44,152 nucleotides of DNA, from NCBI GenBank assembly GCA_020048895.1, contig JAIFLV010000060.1, forward strand, positions 1 through 44,152, read 5' to 3'. How positions within the stretch are numbered: position 1 is the first letter of the stretch; every line of letters starts with the position of its first letter. Positions 34,678 to 43,355 of this stretch are shown here, one piece after another. The position numbers were made by a program, and so were the translations under genes. This stretch comes from Rhodoferax sp. (lineage in GTDB: Bacteria > Pseudomonadota > Gammaproteobacteria > Burkholderiales > Burkholderiaceae_C). The notes beneath the pieces are model-generated. The model did not search any database. It saw only the letters and a program-made list of their open reading frames with translations, and was not told the DNA's origin.

Positions 34678-35366
34678 AAATTGCCGTCATTCCTGCGCGA
34701 GGCGGGAGTAAACGTATTCCCCGAAAAAATATCAAGGCCTTTTGTGGCTTGCCCATGATCGCACGGGCCATTAGCATTGCCCAACAAAGCGCCCTTTTCG
34801 ATCAAGTGGTGGTTTCCACTGACGATGCCGAAATAGCGGCAATCGCTCGCCAAGCTGGTGCACAAACGCCATTCACACGTCCCCCGGAACTGTCCGATGA
34901 CCTGACTCCCACGGTGCCCGTCGTCGCGCATGCTATCCAAGCCTGCAACGAACTGGGGTGGGTGATACGGCAGGCTTGTTGCATTTACCCCTGTGTGCCA
35001 TTGCTGCATCCAGGCGACATGGCGCAAGCGTTTGAGATACTGTTGAAGAGGGAGGCTGATTTTGTTTATCCGGTGACCAGTTTTGCCCATCCAGTACAGC
35101 GCGCCATGCGCAGATTGGATACCGGGCAGATGCAATTCTTGCAGCCACAGCACGAAATGACACGCACCCAGGATCTCGAAATGACATTCCATGATGCAGG
35201 GCAGTTTTATTGGGGCCAGGCCGATGCTTGGTTGGCGCATAAGAAGATGCATACCGCCGGTTTAGGATTGCCTATTCCCAATTGGCGGGTGGTCGATATG
35301 GACAATGAAGACGACTGGAGGCGCGCTGAGTTGATTTATATGGCGATTTTGGCTGACGTTGCCTGA
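34674..35366 (+). CDS. pseF: pseudaminic acid cytidylyltransferase-like, PseF/NeuA family
   Basis: CMP-sugar synthetase of 230 aa. The N-terminal signature IPARGGSKRIPRKNIK is that of NeuA/PseF/KdsB cytidylyltransferases, and the MQFLQPQ, TRTQDLE and GQFYWGQADAWL segments are PseF-like. It activates a nonulosonic acid with CTP to give the CMP donor. Translationally coupled to pseB by a 4-nt overlap. The exact nonulosonate (pseudaminate or a relative) depends on the atypical downstream synthase. Confidence 0.9.
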   Translation: MKIAVIPARGGSKRIPRKNIKAFCGLPMIARAISIAQQSALFDQVVVSTDDAEIAAIARQAGAQTPFTRPPELSDDLTPTVPVVAHAIQACNELGWVIRQACCIYPCVPLLHPGDMAQAFEILLKREADFVYPVTSFAHPVQRAMRRLDTGQMQFLQPQHEMTRTQDLEMTFHDAGQFYWGQADAWLAHKKMHTAGLGLPIPNWRVVDMDNEDDWRRAELIYMAILADVA

Positions 35367-35382
35367 CCAGTAGTAGCCGGCC

Positions 35383-36249
35383 ATGAAGTTTCTTGTTTTG
35401 GGAGCAAGTGGCATGTTGGGTGCCAATCTGGTGCCTCATCTGCTAGCGCAAGGTCACGAGGTGGCGGCACATGGCCGAAGTGGCAGCGGTTATGCACATG
35501 CTGACCTTACTGATGCTTCGGCCGCTTTCAAACTAATCGGCGATTGCCTTCCAGATGTCGTGATCAATCTTGCAGGATTAACCGACGTTGACCGCTGCCA
35601 GAATTTTCCGCAACAGGCTTGGTGGGCCAATGTTCGCGTTACCGAAAACGTGGCTGCGGCCTGTGCGCAATCGGGCTGTCATCTTGTGCATATCTCAAGT
35701 GATCAGGTCTATGACGGCACTCCGGCAAATGCTGAAGACCAGGCCCGCCCTGGCAATGTCTATGCCATCACCAAATATGCCGGTGAACTGGCTGCCAAGA
35801 TGACCAGTGCAACCATCTTGCGCAGCAATTTTTTCGGTGTCAGCCAACATGCTGTGCGCCGCAGCCTGTCAGATTGGTTGTACGCATCGTTAACGCAGGG
35901 ACAAGCGATCAAGGTGTTTGACGATGTATTTTTCAGTCCACTGTCGATGCGAACCTTGTGCAAACACATTCATCAATTGGCCATCCTGCGACCCATAGGG
36001 ACGTTCAACCTCGGCTCCAGAGAGGGCAAAAGTAAAGCGGACTTCGCTTTTGCATTTGCACAAACATTGAATCTGCCCGATCATCTGTTGACGCGAATCA
36101 GCATCAGCCAGGCCCAAGGGCTGGCTGCATGGCGCCCCAGAAACATGTGTCTGAACAACGCCAAAATAGAGTCTGTTCTGGGACAGGCCATGCCGACGCT
36201 GGCCCTTGAGATTGAGCTTGCCTCAAACGATTATCGAGTCACAACCTGA
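35383..36249 (+). CDS. RmlD-like NAD-dependent sugar epimerase/reductase
   Basis: Extended SDR protein of 288 aa in the dTDP-4-dehydrorhamnose reductase (RmlD/RfbD) style. Motifs: GASGMLGANL at the N-terminus, NLAGLTDVDRC, HISSDQVYDG and the catalytic Y127-AIT-K. The C-terminal part is less RmlD-like, so the substrate may be another 4-keto sugar, possibly one made by the neighbouring PseB-like dehydratase. Separated from pseF by 16 nt and from the NeuB-like gene by 7 nt, so it belongs to the same operon. Confidence 0.85.
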   Translation: MKFLVLGASGMLGANLVPHLLAQGHEVAAHGRSGSGYAHADLTDASAAFKLIGDCLPDVVINLAGLTDVDRCQNFPQQAWWANVRVTENVAAACAQSGCHLVHISSDQVYDGTPANAEDQARPGNVYAITKYAGELAAKMTSATILRSNFFGVSQHAVRRSLSDWLYASLTQGQAIKVFDDVFFSPLSMRTLCKHIHQLAILRPIGTFNLGSREGKSKADFAFAFAQTLNLPDHLLTRISISQAQGLAAWRPRNMCLNNAKIESVLGQAMPTLALEIELASNDYRVTT

Positions 36250-36256
36250 AGCCACC

Positions 36257-37315
36257 ATGCAAATCCAAGACACTCCCATTGGTGAGGGACATCCCACCTA
36301 TTTCATTGCTGACATCGCAGCCAACCACGACGGCGACCTGGAACGTGCCAAAGACCTGATTCATCGCTGCGCCCAAGCCGGTGCCAATGCCGCCAAGTTT
36401 CAGCATTTCAAGGCCGAAACCATCGTCAGCGATATTGGCTTTCGCCACCTCGGCGGCCAGCAATCGCATCAAGCGGCCTGGAAAAAGTCGGTATTTGAGG
36501 TCTATCAGGATGCCAGCGTCAGTCTGGACTGGACTGCTACCCTGAAAGAAACCTGCGATAAAGCAGGCATTGCCTTCTTCACCAGCCCCTATGCCATGGA
36601 TCTGGTAGAGCATATCGACCCCTATGTGCCAGCCTACAAAATTGGCTCAGGCGATATCACGTGGATCGAGATGATCGAGTACATCGCGGGCAAAGGCAAA
36701 CCCTACATCATGGCCAGTGGTGCCTCCAGCATGGACGATGTGCAGCGAGCGGTGGCGGCTGGTTTGGCCATCAACAAGCAGTTGTGCCTGATGCAATGCA
36801 ACACCAATTACACCGCCAGCGCTGAAAACTTTCGCTACATCATGCTCAATGTGTTGTGCTCCTACCGTGCCATGTATCCGGATCTGATGCTGGGTTTGAG
36901 CGACCACACACCCGGCCATGCCACTGTGCTGGGAGCTGTGGCACTGGGTGCCCGTATGATCGAGAAACACTTCACTGACGACACCACGCGTGTTGGACCA
37001 GACCATGCGTTTTCAATGAACCCTGTAGCCTGGCGCGACATGGTGGAAAGTACCCGCGAACTCGAAAACGCCTTGGGCACGGGGATAAAGAAAGTCGAGG
37101 ACAACGAGCAACAGACGGTGATCTTGCAACGCCGTGCCGTGCGCGCCAAGCTTGATTTGCCAGCAGGTTGCCTGATCAGCAAGGATAACCTAGCCTGTCT
37201 GCGGCCTTGCCCAGTGGAGGCGATACCACCCTACAAAATGGCCGATGTGATCGGGCGTAAAACGCGGCACGCCATCGCCGCCGGTGAGCACTTGCGATGG
37301 ACCGACTTCGAGTAG
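36257..37315 (+). CDS. NeuB-family nonulosonic acid synthase
   Basis: Aldolase-type synthase of 352 aa that condenses phosphoenolpyruvate with an N-acyl amino hexose to give a nonulosonic acid. It has the TIM-barrel NeuB start (FIADIAANHDGDLERAKDLI), KFQHFKAE, SGDITW, LGLSDHTPGH and IEKHFT, and a C-terminal antifreeze/SAF domain (DLPAGCLISKDNL...AGEHLRW). Family residues for metal and PEP binding appear intact. It is neither clearly PseI nor clearly LegI/NeuB of model species: an insert with GGQQSHQAAWKKSVFEVYQDAS is unusual. ATG 36257 is chosen by family alignment. Confidence 0.88.
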   Translation: MQIQDTPIGEGHPTYFIADIAANHDGDLERAKDLIHRCAQAGANAAKFQHFKAETIVSDIGFRHLGGQQSHQAAWKKSVFEVYQDASVSLDWTATLKETCDKAGIAFFTSPYAMDLVEHIDPYVPAYKIGSGDITWIEMIEYIAGKGKPYIMASGASSMDDVQRAVAAGLAINKQLCLMQCNTNYTASAENFRYIMLNVLCSYRAMYPDLMLGLSDHTPGHATVLGAVALGARMIEKHFTDDTTRVGPDHAFSMNPVAWRDMVESTRELENALGTGIKKVEDNEQQTVILQRRAVRAKLDLPAGCLISKDNLACLRPCPVEAIPPYKMADVIGRKTRHAIAAGEHLRWTDFE

Positions 37316-37968
37316 GAATCGTGATTCCAGCGCTGAATGAAGCGGCAACCATATTCCAGGTAGTCCAAGCCGCCAATGGCTACGGCACCTGTTTTGTGGT
37401 GAACGATGGCTCTACCGATGACACGGCGGAGCGCGCTACTGTGGCCGGGGCTGTGGTTGTGAGCCACGCCGTGAACCGGGGCTACGATGCTGCGTTGAAC
37501 AGCGGGTTTCGCAGGGCCAGCGACTGCGGTTGCGATGTCATCGTGACGCTGGATGCCGACGGGCAGCACGATCCGCAGCGGGTGCAACAACTGCTCGATG
37601 CGATACAGGCTGGGGCGTTTGTGGCGCTGGGTGTGCGCCATCAGCGGGCACGCTGGGCAGAACATGTTTTTTCTTGGTTTACGCGCTGGCGCTGGGGTAT
37701 TGTTGACCCGCTTTGTGGCTTGAAGGCCTACCGCACCGAGGTCTATCGGGCTTTGGGACACTTTGATGCTTACCAGTCGATTGGCACCGAGTTGATGCTG
37801 TTTGCTGCGCGCCAACATCTTCTGATTCGCCAGATTCCGTTTACTGTGCGTGAACGACTGGACCAGCCACGCTTTGGACGTCGCGTGTCGGCCAATTGGC
37901 GAATTTTGAGGGCTTTGCTAGGCGCTGTATGGCATGGGCATCCTTCTGAAAGGAACGCAACATGCTGA
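37297..37968 (+). CDS. family 2 glycosyltransferase
   Basis: GT-A fold transferase of 223 aa, similar to dolichyl/undecaprenyl-phosphate sugar transferases. It has the nucleotide-binding VIPALNEAATI start, the VNDGSTDDT loop, the metal-binding LDADGQHDP motif (DxD-like) and a CGLKAYR segment. No membrane segments follow, so it is a cytoplasmic or peripheral enzyme that would add a sugar to a lipid carrier or to the growing glycan. It overlaps the NeuB-like gene by 19 nt and the next gene by 7 nt. Confidence 0.88.
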   Translation: MDRLRVGIVIPALNEAATIFQVVQAANGYGTCFVVNDGSTDDTAERATVAGAVVVSHAVNRGYDAALNSGFRRASDCGCDVIVTLDADGQHDPQRVQQLLDAIQAGAFVALGVRHQRARWAEHVFSWFTRWRWGIVDPLCGLKAYRTEVYRALGHFDAYQSIGTELMLFAARQHLLIRQIPFTVRERLDQPRFGRRVSANWRILRALLGAVWHGHPSERNATC

Positions 37969-38960
37969 AGGTTTTGCTGATTGGCTGCGGCAATATTGCC
38001 GGCGGCTTCGATTGCGGGCGGCCTGCCGGCGCGCCACCACTGACACACGCCGGTGCCTACACAAGCCACGGCGGCTTTGAATTGGTAACCTGCGTCGAAC
38101 CCGACGAAGCACGACGCAGCGCCTTTATGCAACGCTGGGGTGTGTCAAGCGGCTACGCGGAACTGAGCGGTTTACTGGTTTCGCAAGATCTATTCGATGT
38201 TGTCAGCATTTGTTCACCCACGTCATCGCATCATCACGACGTGCTGGCAGCGCTGACACTGCGCCCGAGACTGATTTTTTGCGAAAAGCCTCTGAGCAGT
38301 GATATGGCGCAGGCACAGGACATGGTTGATTGCTGCCAGGCCCAAGGGGTGTTCCTGGCAGTGAACCATAACCGGCGTTGGGATGCAGCCGTCACCCGCG
38401 TTCGTGACGAATTGACTGCTGGAACCTGGGGTGCATTACGTTGCGCCGTCGGCTACTACAACAAAGGTGTGCGCAACAATGGTAGCCACATGATCGACCT
38501 GCTGCAAAACCTGCTTGGGCCATTGACGTTGCTTGACGTGGGTACACCAATGCATGATTTCTGGCAAGATGATCCCAGCATTTCGGCGCAGTTCGTGGCA
38601 CCTGGTGGCGTACCAGTAAACCTTCATTGCGGCCATGCTGTTGACTACGCATTGTTTGAATTGCAACTGGTGCTAGAGCATGGCCTGATCGCCATGGAGG
38701 ATGGCGGACTGAAATGGCGGGTTCGCCACGCCGGCCCCAGCGCACAGTTTGCAGGTTATCAGTCGCTGGCGGATGGGCAGCAGGCACCTGGGAGCTACCT
38801 CGATACCATGACGAACGCTGTCGCCAATATTCACGCGGCGCTGACTTGCGGGATCGCTTTGGCCAGCACAGGTGAGACCGCGCTGGCGGCGCAAAAGCTT
38901 TGCGAGTCCATCCTGCAGCGGGCATTGCAACCCAAATCTGGAGAGAATCCCCATGCATGA
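37962..38960 (+). CDS. Gfo/Idh/MocA family oxidoreductase
   Basis: NAD(P)-dependent sugar oxidoreductase of 332 aa. The Rossmann motif is LLIGCGNIAGGFD and the catalytic-lysine motif is C-E-K-P-L (about 107-111), with a C-terminal alpha/beta domain containing H-M-I-D-L. ATG 37962 has AAGGAA upstream at 7 nt. The pairing with a DegT aminotransferase gene, overlapping by 8 nt, is the classic arrangement for making an amino sugar: the oxidoreductase makes a keto group that the aminotransferase replaces. Confidence 0.9.
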   Translation: MLKVLLIGCGNIAGGFDCGRPAGAPPLTHAGAYTSHGGFELVTCVEPDEARRSAFMQRWGVSSGYAELSGLLVSQDLFDVVSICSPTSSHHHDVLAALTLRPRLIFCEKPLSSDMAQAQDMVDCCQAQGVFLAVNHNRRWDAAVTRVRDELTAGTWGALRCAVGYYNKGVRNNGSHMIDLLQNLLGPLTLLDVGTPMHDFWQDDPSISAQFVAPGGVPVNLHCGHAVDYALFELQLVLEHGLIAMEDGGLKWRVRHAGPSAQFAGYQSLADGQQAPGSYLDTMTNAVANIHAALTCGIALASTGETALAAQKLCESILQRALQPKSGENPHA

Positions 38961-40239
38961 CGACACCTTGGCCATTCTGGGCGGCCCGCCCGCCATCCGC
39001 AACAGCTTCAGACGCTTCAACACTATCGGCGAGGAAGAGCTCGCCGTCGCAACAGGGGTCATCCGCAGTGGCATATTGTCGGCTTACATTGGTGCGCCCG
39101 GAGATGCTTTTATGGGTGGTCCGAGAGTGCGCGCTTTTGAAGCCGCGGCAGCCGAATATTTCGGCGTAAAACATGCGGTCGCAGTGAATTCGTGGACATC
39201 CGGATTGATCGCTGCCATAGGTGCGATTGGTCTTGAGCCGGGTGATGAGGTCATCACGACCCCATGGACGATGGTGGCTACGGCAACTGCCATCCTGCAA
39301 TGGAATGGCATTCCGGTGTTTGCCGACATTGAGCCTGACAGCTTCAATATCGACCCGGTCAGCGTTGAAAAGTTGATTGGTCCACGGACCCGCGCCATAC
39401 TGGCCGTGGATATTTTTGGGCAGTCCTGCAACATGCGCGCATTGCGTGAGATTGCCAGCCGCCACGGCCTGAAACTACTGAGTGACACGGCACAAGCTCC
39501 CGGTGCAACCTACCATGATCAATATGCCGGCACACTGGCTGACATTGGTGGCTTCAGCCTGAATTACCACAAACACATTCATTGCGGTGAAGGCGGCATT
39601 CTGGTGACCAATGATGATCGACTGGCACGTCGCCTGCAACTTATCCGCAACCACGCCGAAGCCGTAATTGACAGTGATGATCCCGCAGAGTTGTGCAATA
39701 TGCTGGGCTACAACTTTAGGCTCGGTGAAATCGAGGCCGCGATTGCCCAAGAGCAGCTTAAGAAACTTGCGGCGAATATTAGTGGCCGACAGCGCGCTGC
39801 TGCTGCGTTTGATGTTGGCCTGGCAGGTCTGCCGGGACTAACCACACCCCAAGGCAGTGAAGGTTGCAGCCACGTTTACTACATCTATGGAATGACCCTG
39901 AACACCGACGAACTGGGCGTGCCACGGGACAAACTGGTCGCGGCACTGCGTGCCGAGGGCGTTCCCGGCCTTGTCAGCGGCTACCAAAACGTCCATTTGT
40001 ATCCACTTTTTCAACATCGCATAGCCTTTGGCACACAGGGTTTCCCATGGACTTCACCGTATTGCGAACGCGAAATCAGCTATCAGCGCGGCATCTGTCC
40101 AGTGGCCGAACGATTGCATGCGAAGACTTTTATGGGCATTAACATTTGCCTAAATGACTACACGCCAGACGATGTGGCGCAGGTGGCTGGCGCGTTCAGG
40201 AAAGTGTGGTCGCAGCGCAACGCCTTGAAGGCCGGGTGA
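38953..40239 (+). CDS. DegT/DnrJ/EryC1/StrS family sugar aminotransferase
   Basis: PLP-dependent aminotransferase of 428 aa. The PLP lysine is K207 in FSLNYHK207HIHCGEGG, and D178 of LLSDTAQAPG contacts the pyridine nitrogen. The ILGGPPAIR N-terminus and the length above 400 aa resemble the scyllo-inosose or keto-sugar aminotransferases more than PseC (about 380 aa). ATG 38953 follows GGAGA at 7 nt. Translationally coupled to the oxidoreductase before it and to the unknown protein after it (TGATG). Confidence 0.9.
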   Translation: MHDDTLAILGGPPAIRNSFRRFNTIGEEELAVATGVIRSGILSAYIGAPGDAFMGGPRVRAFEAAAAEYFGVKHAVAVNSWTSGLIAAIGAIGLEPGDEVITTPWTMVATATAILQWNGIPVFADIEPDSFNIDPVSVEKLIGPRTRAILAVDIFGQSCNMRALREIASRHGLKLLSDTAQAPGATYHDQYAGTLADIGGFSLNYHKHIHCGEGGILVTNDDRLARRLQLIRNHAEAVIDSDDPAELCNMLGYNFRLGEIEAAIAQEQLKKLAANISGRQRAAAAFDVGLAGLPGLTTPQGSEGCSHVYYIYGMTLNTDELGVPRDKLVAALRAEGVPGLVSGYQNVHLYPLFQHRIAFGTQGFPWTSPYCEREISYQRGICPVAERLHAKTFMGINICLNDYTPDDVAQVAGAFRKVWSQRNALKAG

Positions 40240-41162
40240 TGACGGGATACCCAGCCGTTAGCCAACCGATACCCTTCGATTTGAGCGGATACCCCGGCCG
40301 GCTGGCGGTAGTCTGTCACGATGCTGGTGCAGCCAACCTCATCTTGGCTTGGTTACAGTCCGCACCGCATGTGCATGCCCATTACTATGTGCAGGGTCCT
40401 GCACAACGGATCAAAGACTCGCTGCAAATACCTGGTGCCAATGCGCCGTCGCTGATGCAGGCCATTGCAAACGCAGAAGCCGTCTTGTCTGGAACGGGTT
40501 GGCAGACTGATCTAGAGCACTCCGCGAGAATGCTGGCCCGTGAGCAAGGCAAACTTTCGATTGCCGTGATTGATCACTGGGTGAATTACAGGGAACGTTT
40601 TGTTCAAAGTGGACAATCCGTTTGGCCCGATGAATTCTGGGTAACAGACCAGGATGCCTACAGCCAGGCGAGCATCTGTTTCCCAGGCCAGCACATTGTT
40701 TTAAAACCTAACCTTTATCTCCAACAACAACTGCGCCAAATCAAGTCGCGTGAGACATCTTTCGCAAAAAGTGATGTCTTGTATGTGCTTGAACCGACTC
40801 GGTCAAACTGGGGAAATATACAACCAGGGGAGTTCCAGGCACTGGACTTCTTTATGAAACATAGGGGCCGTGTGGGGATTCCGGAACATACGCGCATACG
40901 CCTACGCCCTCATCCTTCCGAGGCACCTGGAAAATACGATGGATGGATTTCTATGAACAAACAAGCGAATGTAGTGTTGGACCAGTCGATGTCATTGGTC
41001 GATGCAATGGCAAGCGCCCATTGGGTGGTCGGATGCGAGACCTATGCCATGGTGCTCGCTATGGAATCTGGCCGCATGGTAGTCTCAACCTTACCACCTT
41101 GGGCACCGCCGTGCCGCTTGCCTCATCGTCAGATCATCAAACTAAACCAATTGCTGTCATGA
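40239..41162 (+). CDS. unknown protein, GT-B-like, possible glycan transferase
   Basis: Protein of 307 aa not recognised as a named family. It has a Rossmann-like N-terminus (LAVVCHDAGAANLILAWL) and a C-terminal half with RLRPHPSEAPGK, DQSMSLVDAMASA and VVGCETYAMVLAMESGR, which resembles the donor-binding half of GT-B transferases acting on polyol-phosphate or sialic-acid-like polymers. No membrane segment or signal is seen. Start ATG 40239 overlaps the aminotransferase stop by one base (TGATG). Function as a transferase of the locally made sugar is plausible but unproven. Confidence 0.7.
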   Translation: MTGYPAVSQPIPFDLSGYPGRLAVVCHDAGAANLILAWLQSAPHVHAHYYVQGPAQRIKDSLQIPGANAPSLMQAIANAEAVLSGTGWQTDLEHSARMLAREQGKLSIAVIDHWVNYRERFVQSGQSVWPDEFWVTDQDAYSQASICFPGQHIVLKPNLYLQQQLRQIKSRETSFAKSDVLYVLEPTRSNWGNIQPGEFQALDFFMKHRGRVGIPEHTRIRLRPHPSEAPGKYDGWISMNKQANVVLDQSMSLVDAMASAHWVVGCETYAMVLAMESGRMVVSTLPPWAPPCRLPHRQIIKLNQLLS

Positions 41163-41190
41163 CTCTTCAGTCACATTGGCGGATAAAGTA

Positions 41191-42078
41191 ATGATCAGCA
41201 CAAACCTTGGGCCTACTCCATCACAGTGCATTCCGGTGGGTGTTGAAATTGATGTCAACGCATTGCCAGAGAAATCGCTCTGGCCGGCAAAGTTGTTGGA
41301 AGATTCAAAGACAGTTTTTCAAAAAACCAAACGTGAAATTATTCGGGAATTTAACGACGAGAAATGGGGCGACTTGCTAACGAAATTGTCGGAACTGGTT
41401 AGCCCCGATCATGACGCGCTGAAGCAATTGATGTTTTCAGAGTCTGAAGAATGTGTATATTCTTTTGACGGCAGATTATTTGTGAGCACGCCTAGATTAA
41501 TTGATCAACTTTACAAACGACTAGTGGCCCGTGAACTGGCCGAAACGGCTGCCGCCGCCAGGGTAATCATAGAGATTGGTTCGGGCACCGGAAATTTGAT
41601 TATCCATCTGGCCAGACAAAGTTCGACAGGTGATCTATACAAGGCTTTTGAGTTGACTGCATCGGGTCGAGAGATTACGAGGATCGTTGCAAGCCAGGAA
41701 CGGTTAAACATCGAGACCCAATTTCTAGATTTCGATCAACCAGCATTGACTGCGCAGGAGTTCAACGGGGCCATCATTTTTTCATCTTTTGCAGTCGTTT
41801 ATTGCAAACAACCTGAAAACCTCCTGCGCGCCATTTTGCGAGAAAAACCCAGTGAAATTATCTTGATCGAACCCATCTTTCAGTTTTTTGACTCAGAAAC
41901 ATTAACCGGTTTGCTTGCCAAAAAATACTTCAAGGTCAACGATTATTGCGATCAACTGTATCCAGCCATCCAGTCGCTTGAATCACAGGGATTCGTCAAA
42001 TGCGTGGCCGTCAATAAAAATGTTTTTGGTCACAACCCGCTGTGCCCGGTTTCGTTGATGCGCTTGCGGCCAGTTTGA
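41191..42078 (+). CDS. SAM-dependent methyltransferase-like protein
   Basis: Protein of 295 aa with a class I methyltransferase core in its middle: motif I VIIEIGSGTGNLIIHLA (about 128-144), then a post-I acidic residue and a hydrophobic IIFSSFAVVYC strand. About 120 N-terminal residues precede the core and are helical and charged. ATG 41191 is preferred; an in-frame TTG at 41176 is possible. Base composition is visibly AT-richer than the earlier genes. Its 3' end overlaps by 49 nt the convergent gene at 42030-43304. It may methylate a sugar of the pilin glycan. Confidence 0.7.
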   Translation: MISTNLGPTPSQCIPVGVEIDVNALPEKSLWPAKLLEDSKTVFQKTKREIIREFNDEKWGDLLTKLSELVSPDHDALKQLMFSESEECVYSFDGRLFVSTPRLIDQLYKRLVARELAETAAAARVIIEIGSGTGNLIIHLARQSSTGDLYKAFELTASGREITRIVASQERLNIETQFLDFDQPALTAQEFNGAIIFSSFAVVYCKQPENLLRAILREKPSEIILIEPIFQFFDSETLTGLLAKKYFKVNDYCDQLYPAIQSLESQGFVKCVAVNKNVFGHNPLCPVSLMRLRPV

Positions 42079-43304
42079 AGCAATTCAAGCACGTGAGCCA
42101 CCACTCTGGGCGTGGCCGGTCCAATGGGAGGTAGCAACTTGGCTAGGTTGATGGGTGGCGCAAAAGATTCTAATTGCTGAATTAATGTTTCATGAGATTG
42201 AACACCCTCGGCGTAGCCGAGTCTGGCCGGGTCAAGCCTAGTCCGTATGACCATGGGCGAAAAGTTCAAGCTCAACACTCTTTTGCCTAGTATGGCCGCT
42301 TCATATCCAACTGTGCTGGCTTGTACAACCACTGTGTCGGCAAGTTGAACAAGCGGCTCCACCAATTCCTGTCCTGGGTTACTCACATAGACCCGAGGGT
42401 GGTCGTCAAATTTGGGAAACAAGTGGTATTGGTTGGGATGGTAGCGAACGATCAGGGCCAGATCAGCGCGGCTTTTTACCCAATTTCTCAACCGCTGTTC
42501 TACCAAGCTGCCAAGCCGGATACCAGCATAAGTCTCATCGACATCAGGCCCTGCCTCTTCAAGATTTCCGGCCCAAAGGATGACTGTTATTCCATGCCAA
42601 CCTAGATGGTCGCGCAAAGCTTGTGCTCTATGGATGACCGAGCCATCCCGATAAACATCGAAACTCGGACATCCAGTGACGTGAATCCGAACTGCGTCGA
42701 CTCCTCCTTCAATTAGATTGTTTTTGACTGACTCAGACAATACCGTGATGCGATCAGCCCGAACCCTGTGATGATAAAAAATATCATACGGTAAGGCGAA
42801 CAAATCCATCATGGTCAACGACGGAAGTCCACGCAATACGGCAGCTTCTATGGCAGCCTGTTCGGAGCGAGGTGAACTGGTGCTAATAATCAGGTCGGCC
42901 TTTACATCGTCTATGACTTGACCCATGAAACTGATTGGCATAAATGCACGACGCCCGCCATGACGGTATTTCTCCTGTGCCTCCTTTATGCCAAATCGGT
43001 TAACCCATTCCATGTAGTTAATGCCGAGGTAACAGATACTTTCCTCCTCTTCAACATCTGGATGTTGGTTTCCCGTGAGCAGTTGACGCCCCTGATCAAT
43101 CACAATATCTGGATATTCGACCAAGTGCAGGAAGTCGCGATACCCAACCGGGTTCAACCCAAGTTGTCTTGCCTTTTTGAATCCAAGAGTCAAGGCCAGC
43201 ACTGTGCAGCGCACCCCGCCTTTCTGGAGTGCAAAAAGAACGGGGGCAACCTTGGAGATATGGGCGCCGCCGTAGGTCACAAATAAAACGTGTGGATGCA
43301 ACAT
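42030..43304 (-). CDS. GT-B-like protein, possible capsule/glycan transferase or epimerase
   Basis: Protein of 424 aa with a double-Rossmann outline: N-terminus VLFVTYGGAHISKVAPVLFAL and a C-terminal half with ILWAGNLEEAG, IVRYHPNQYHLFPKF and VVVQASTVGYEAAILGKRVLSLNF. These resemble the UDP-GlcNAc 2-epimerase/CDP-glycerophosphotransferase group of GT-B folds; the substrate cannot be assigned. The start at ATG 43304 or TTG 43316 is uncertain because neither has a clean ribosome site. It converges on and overlaps the methyltransferase gene, and runs in the same direction as the methylase gene behind it. Confidence 0.75.
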   Translation of the reverse strand: MLHPHVLFVTYGGAHISKVAPVLFALQKGGVRCTVLALTLGFKKARQLGLNPVGYRDFLHLVEYPDIVIDQGRQLLTGNQHPDVEEEESICYLGINYMEWVNRFGIKEAQEKYRHGGRRAFMPISFMGQVIDDVKADLIISTSSPRSEQAAIEAAVLRGLPSLTMMDLFALPYDIFYHHRVRADRITVLSESVKNNLIEGGVDAVRIHVTGCPSFDVYRDGSVIHRAQALRDHLGWHGITVILWAGNLEEAGPDVDETYAGIRLGSLVEQRLRNWVKSRADLALIVRYHPNQYHLFPKFDDHPRVYVSNPGQELVEPLVQLADTVVVQASTVGYEAAILGKRVLSLNFSPMVIRTRLDPARLGYAEGVQSHETLIQQLESFAPPINLAKLLPPIGPATPRVVAHVLELLQTGRKRINETGHSGL

Positions 43305-43355
43305 ATCCTGCGTCAACGCTCGAAATAGGTCAGGGGCAAGACTTGACGTCCCAAT

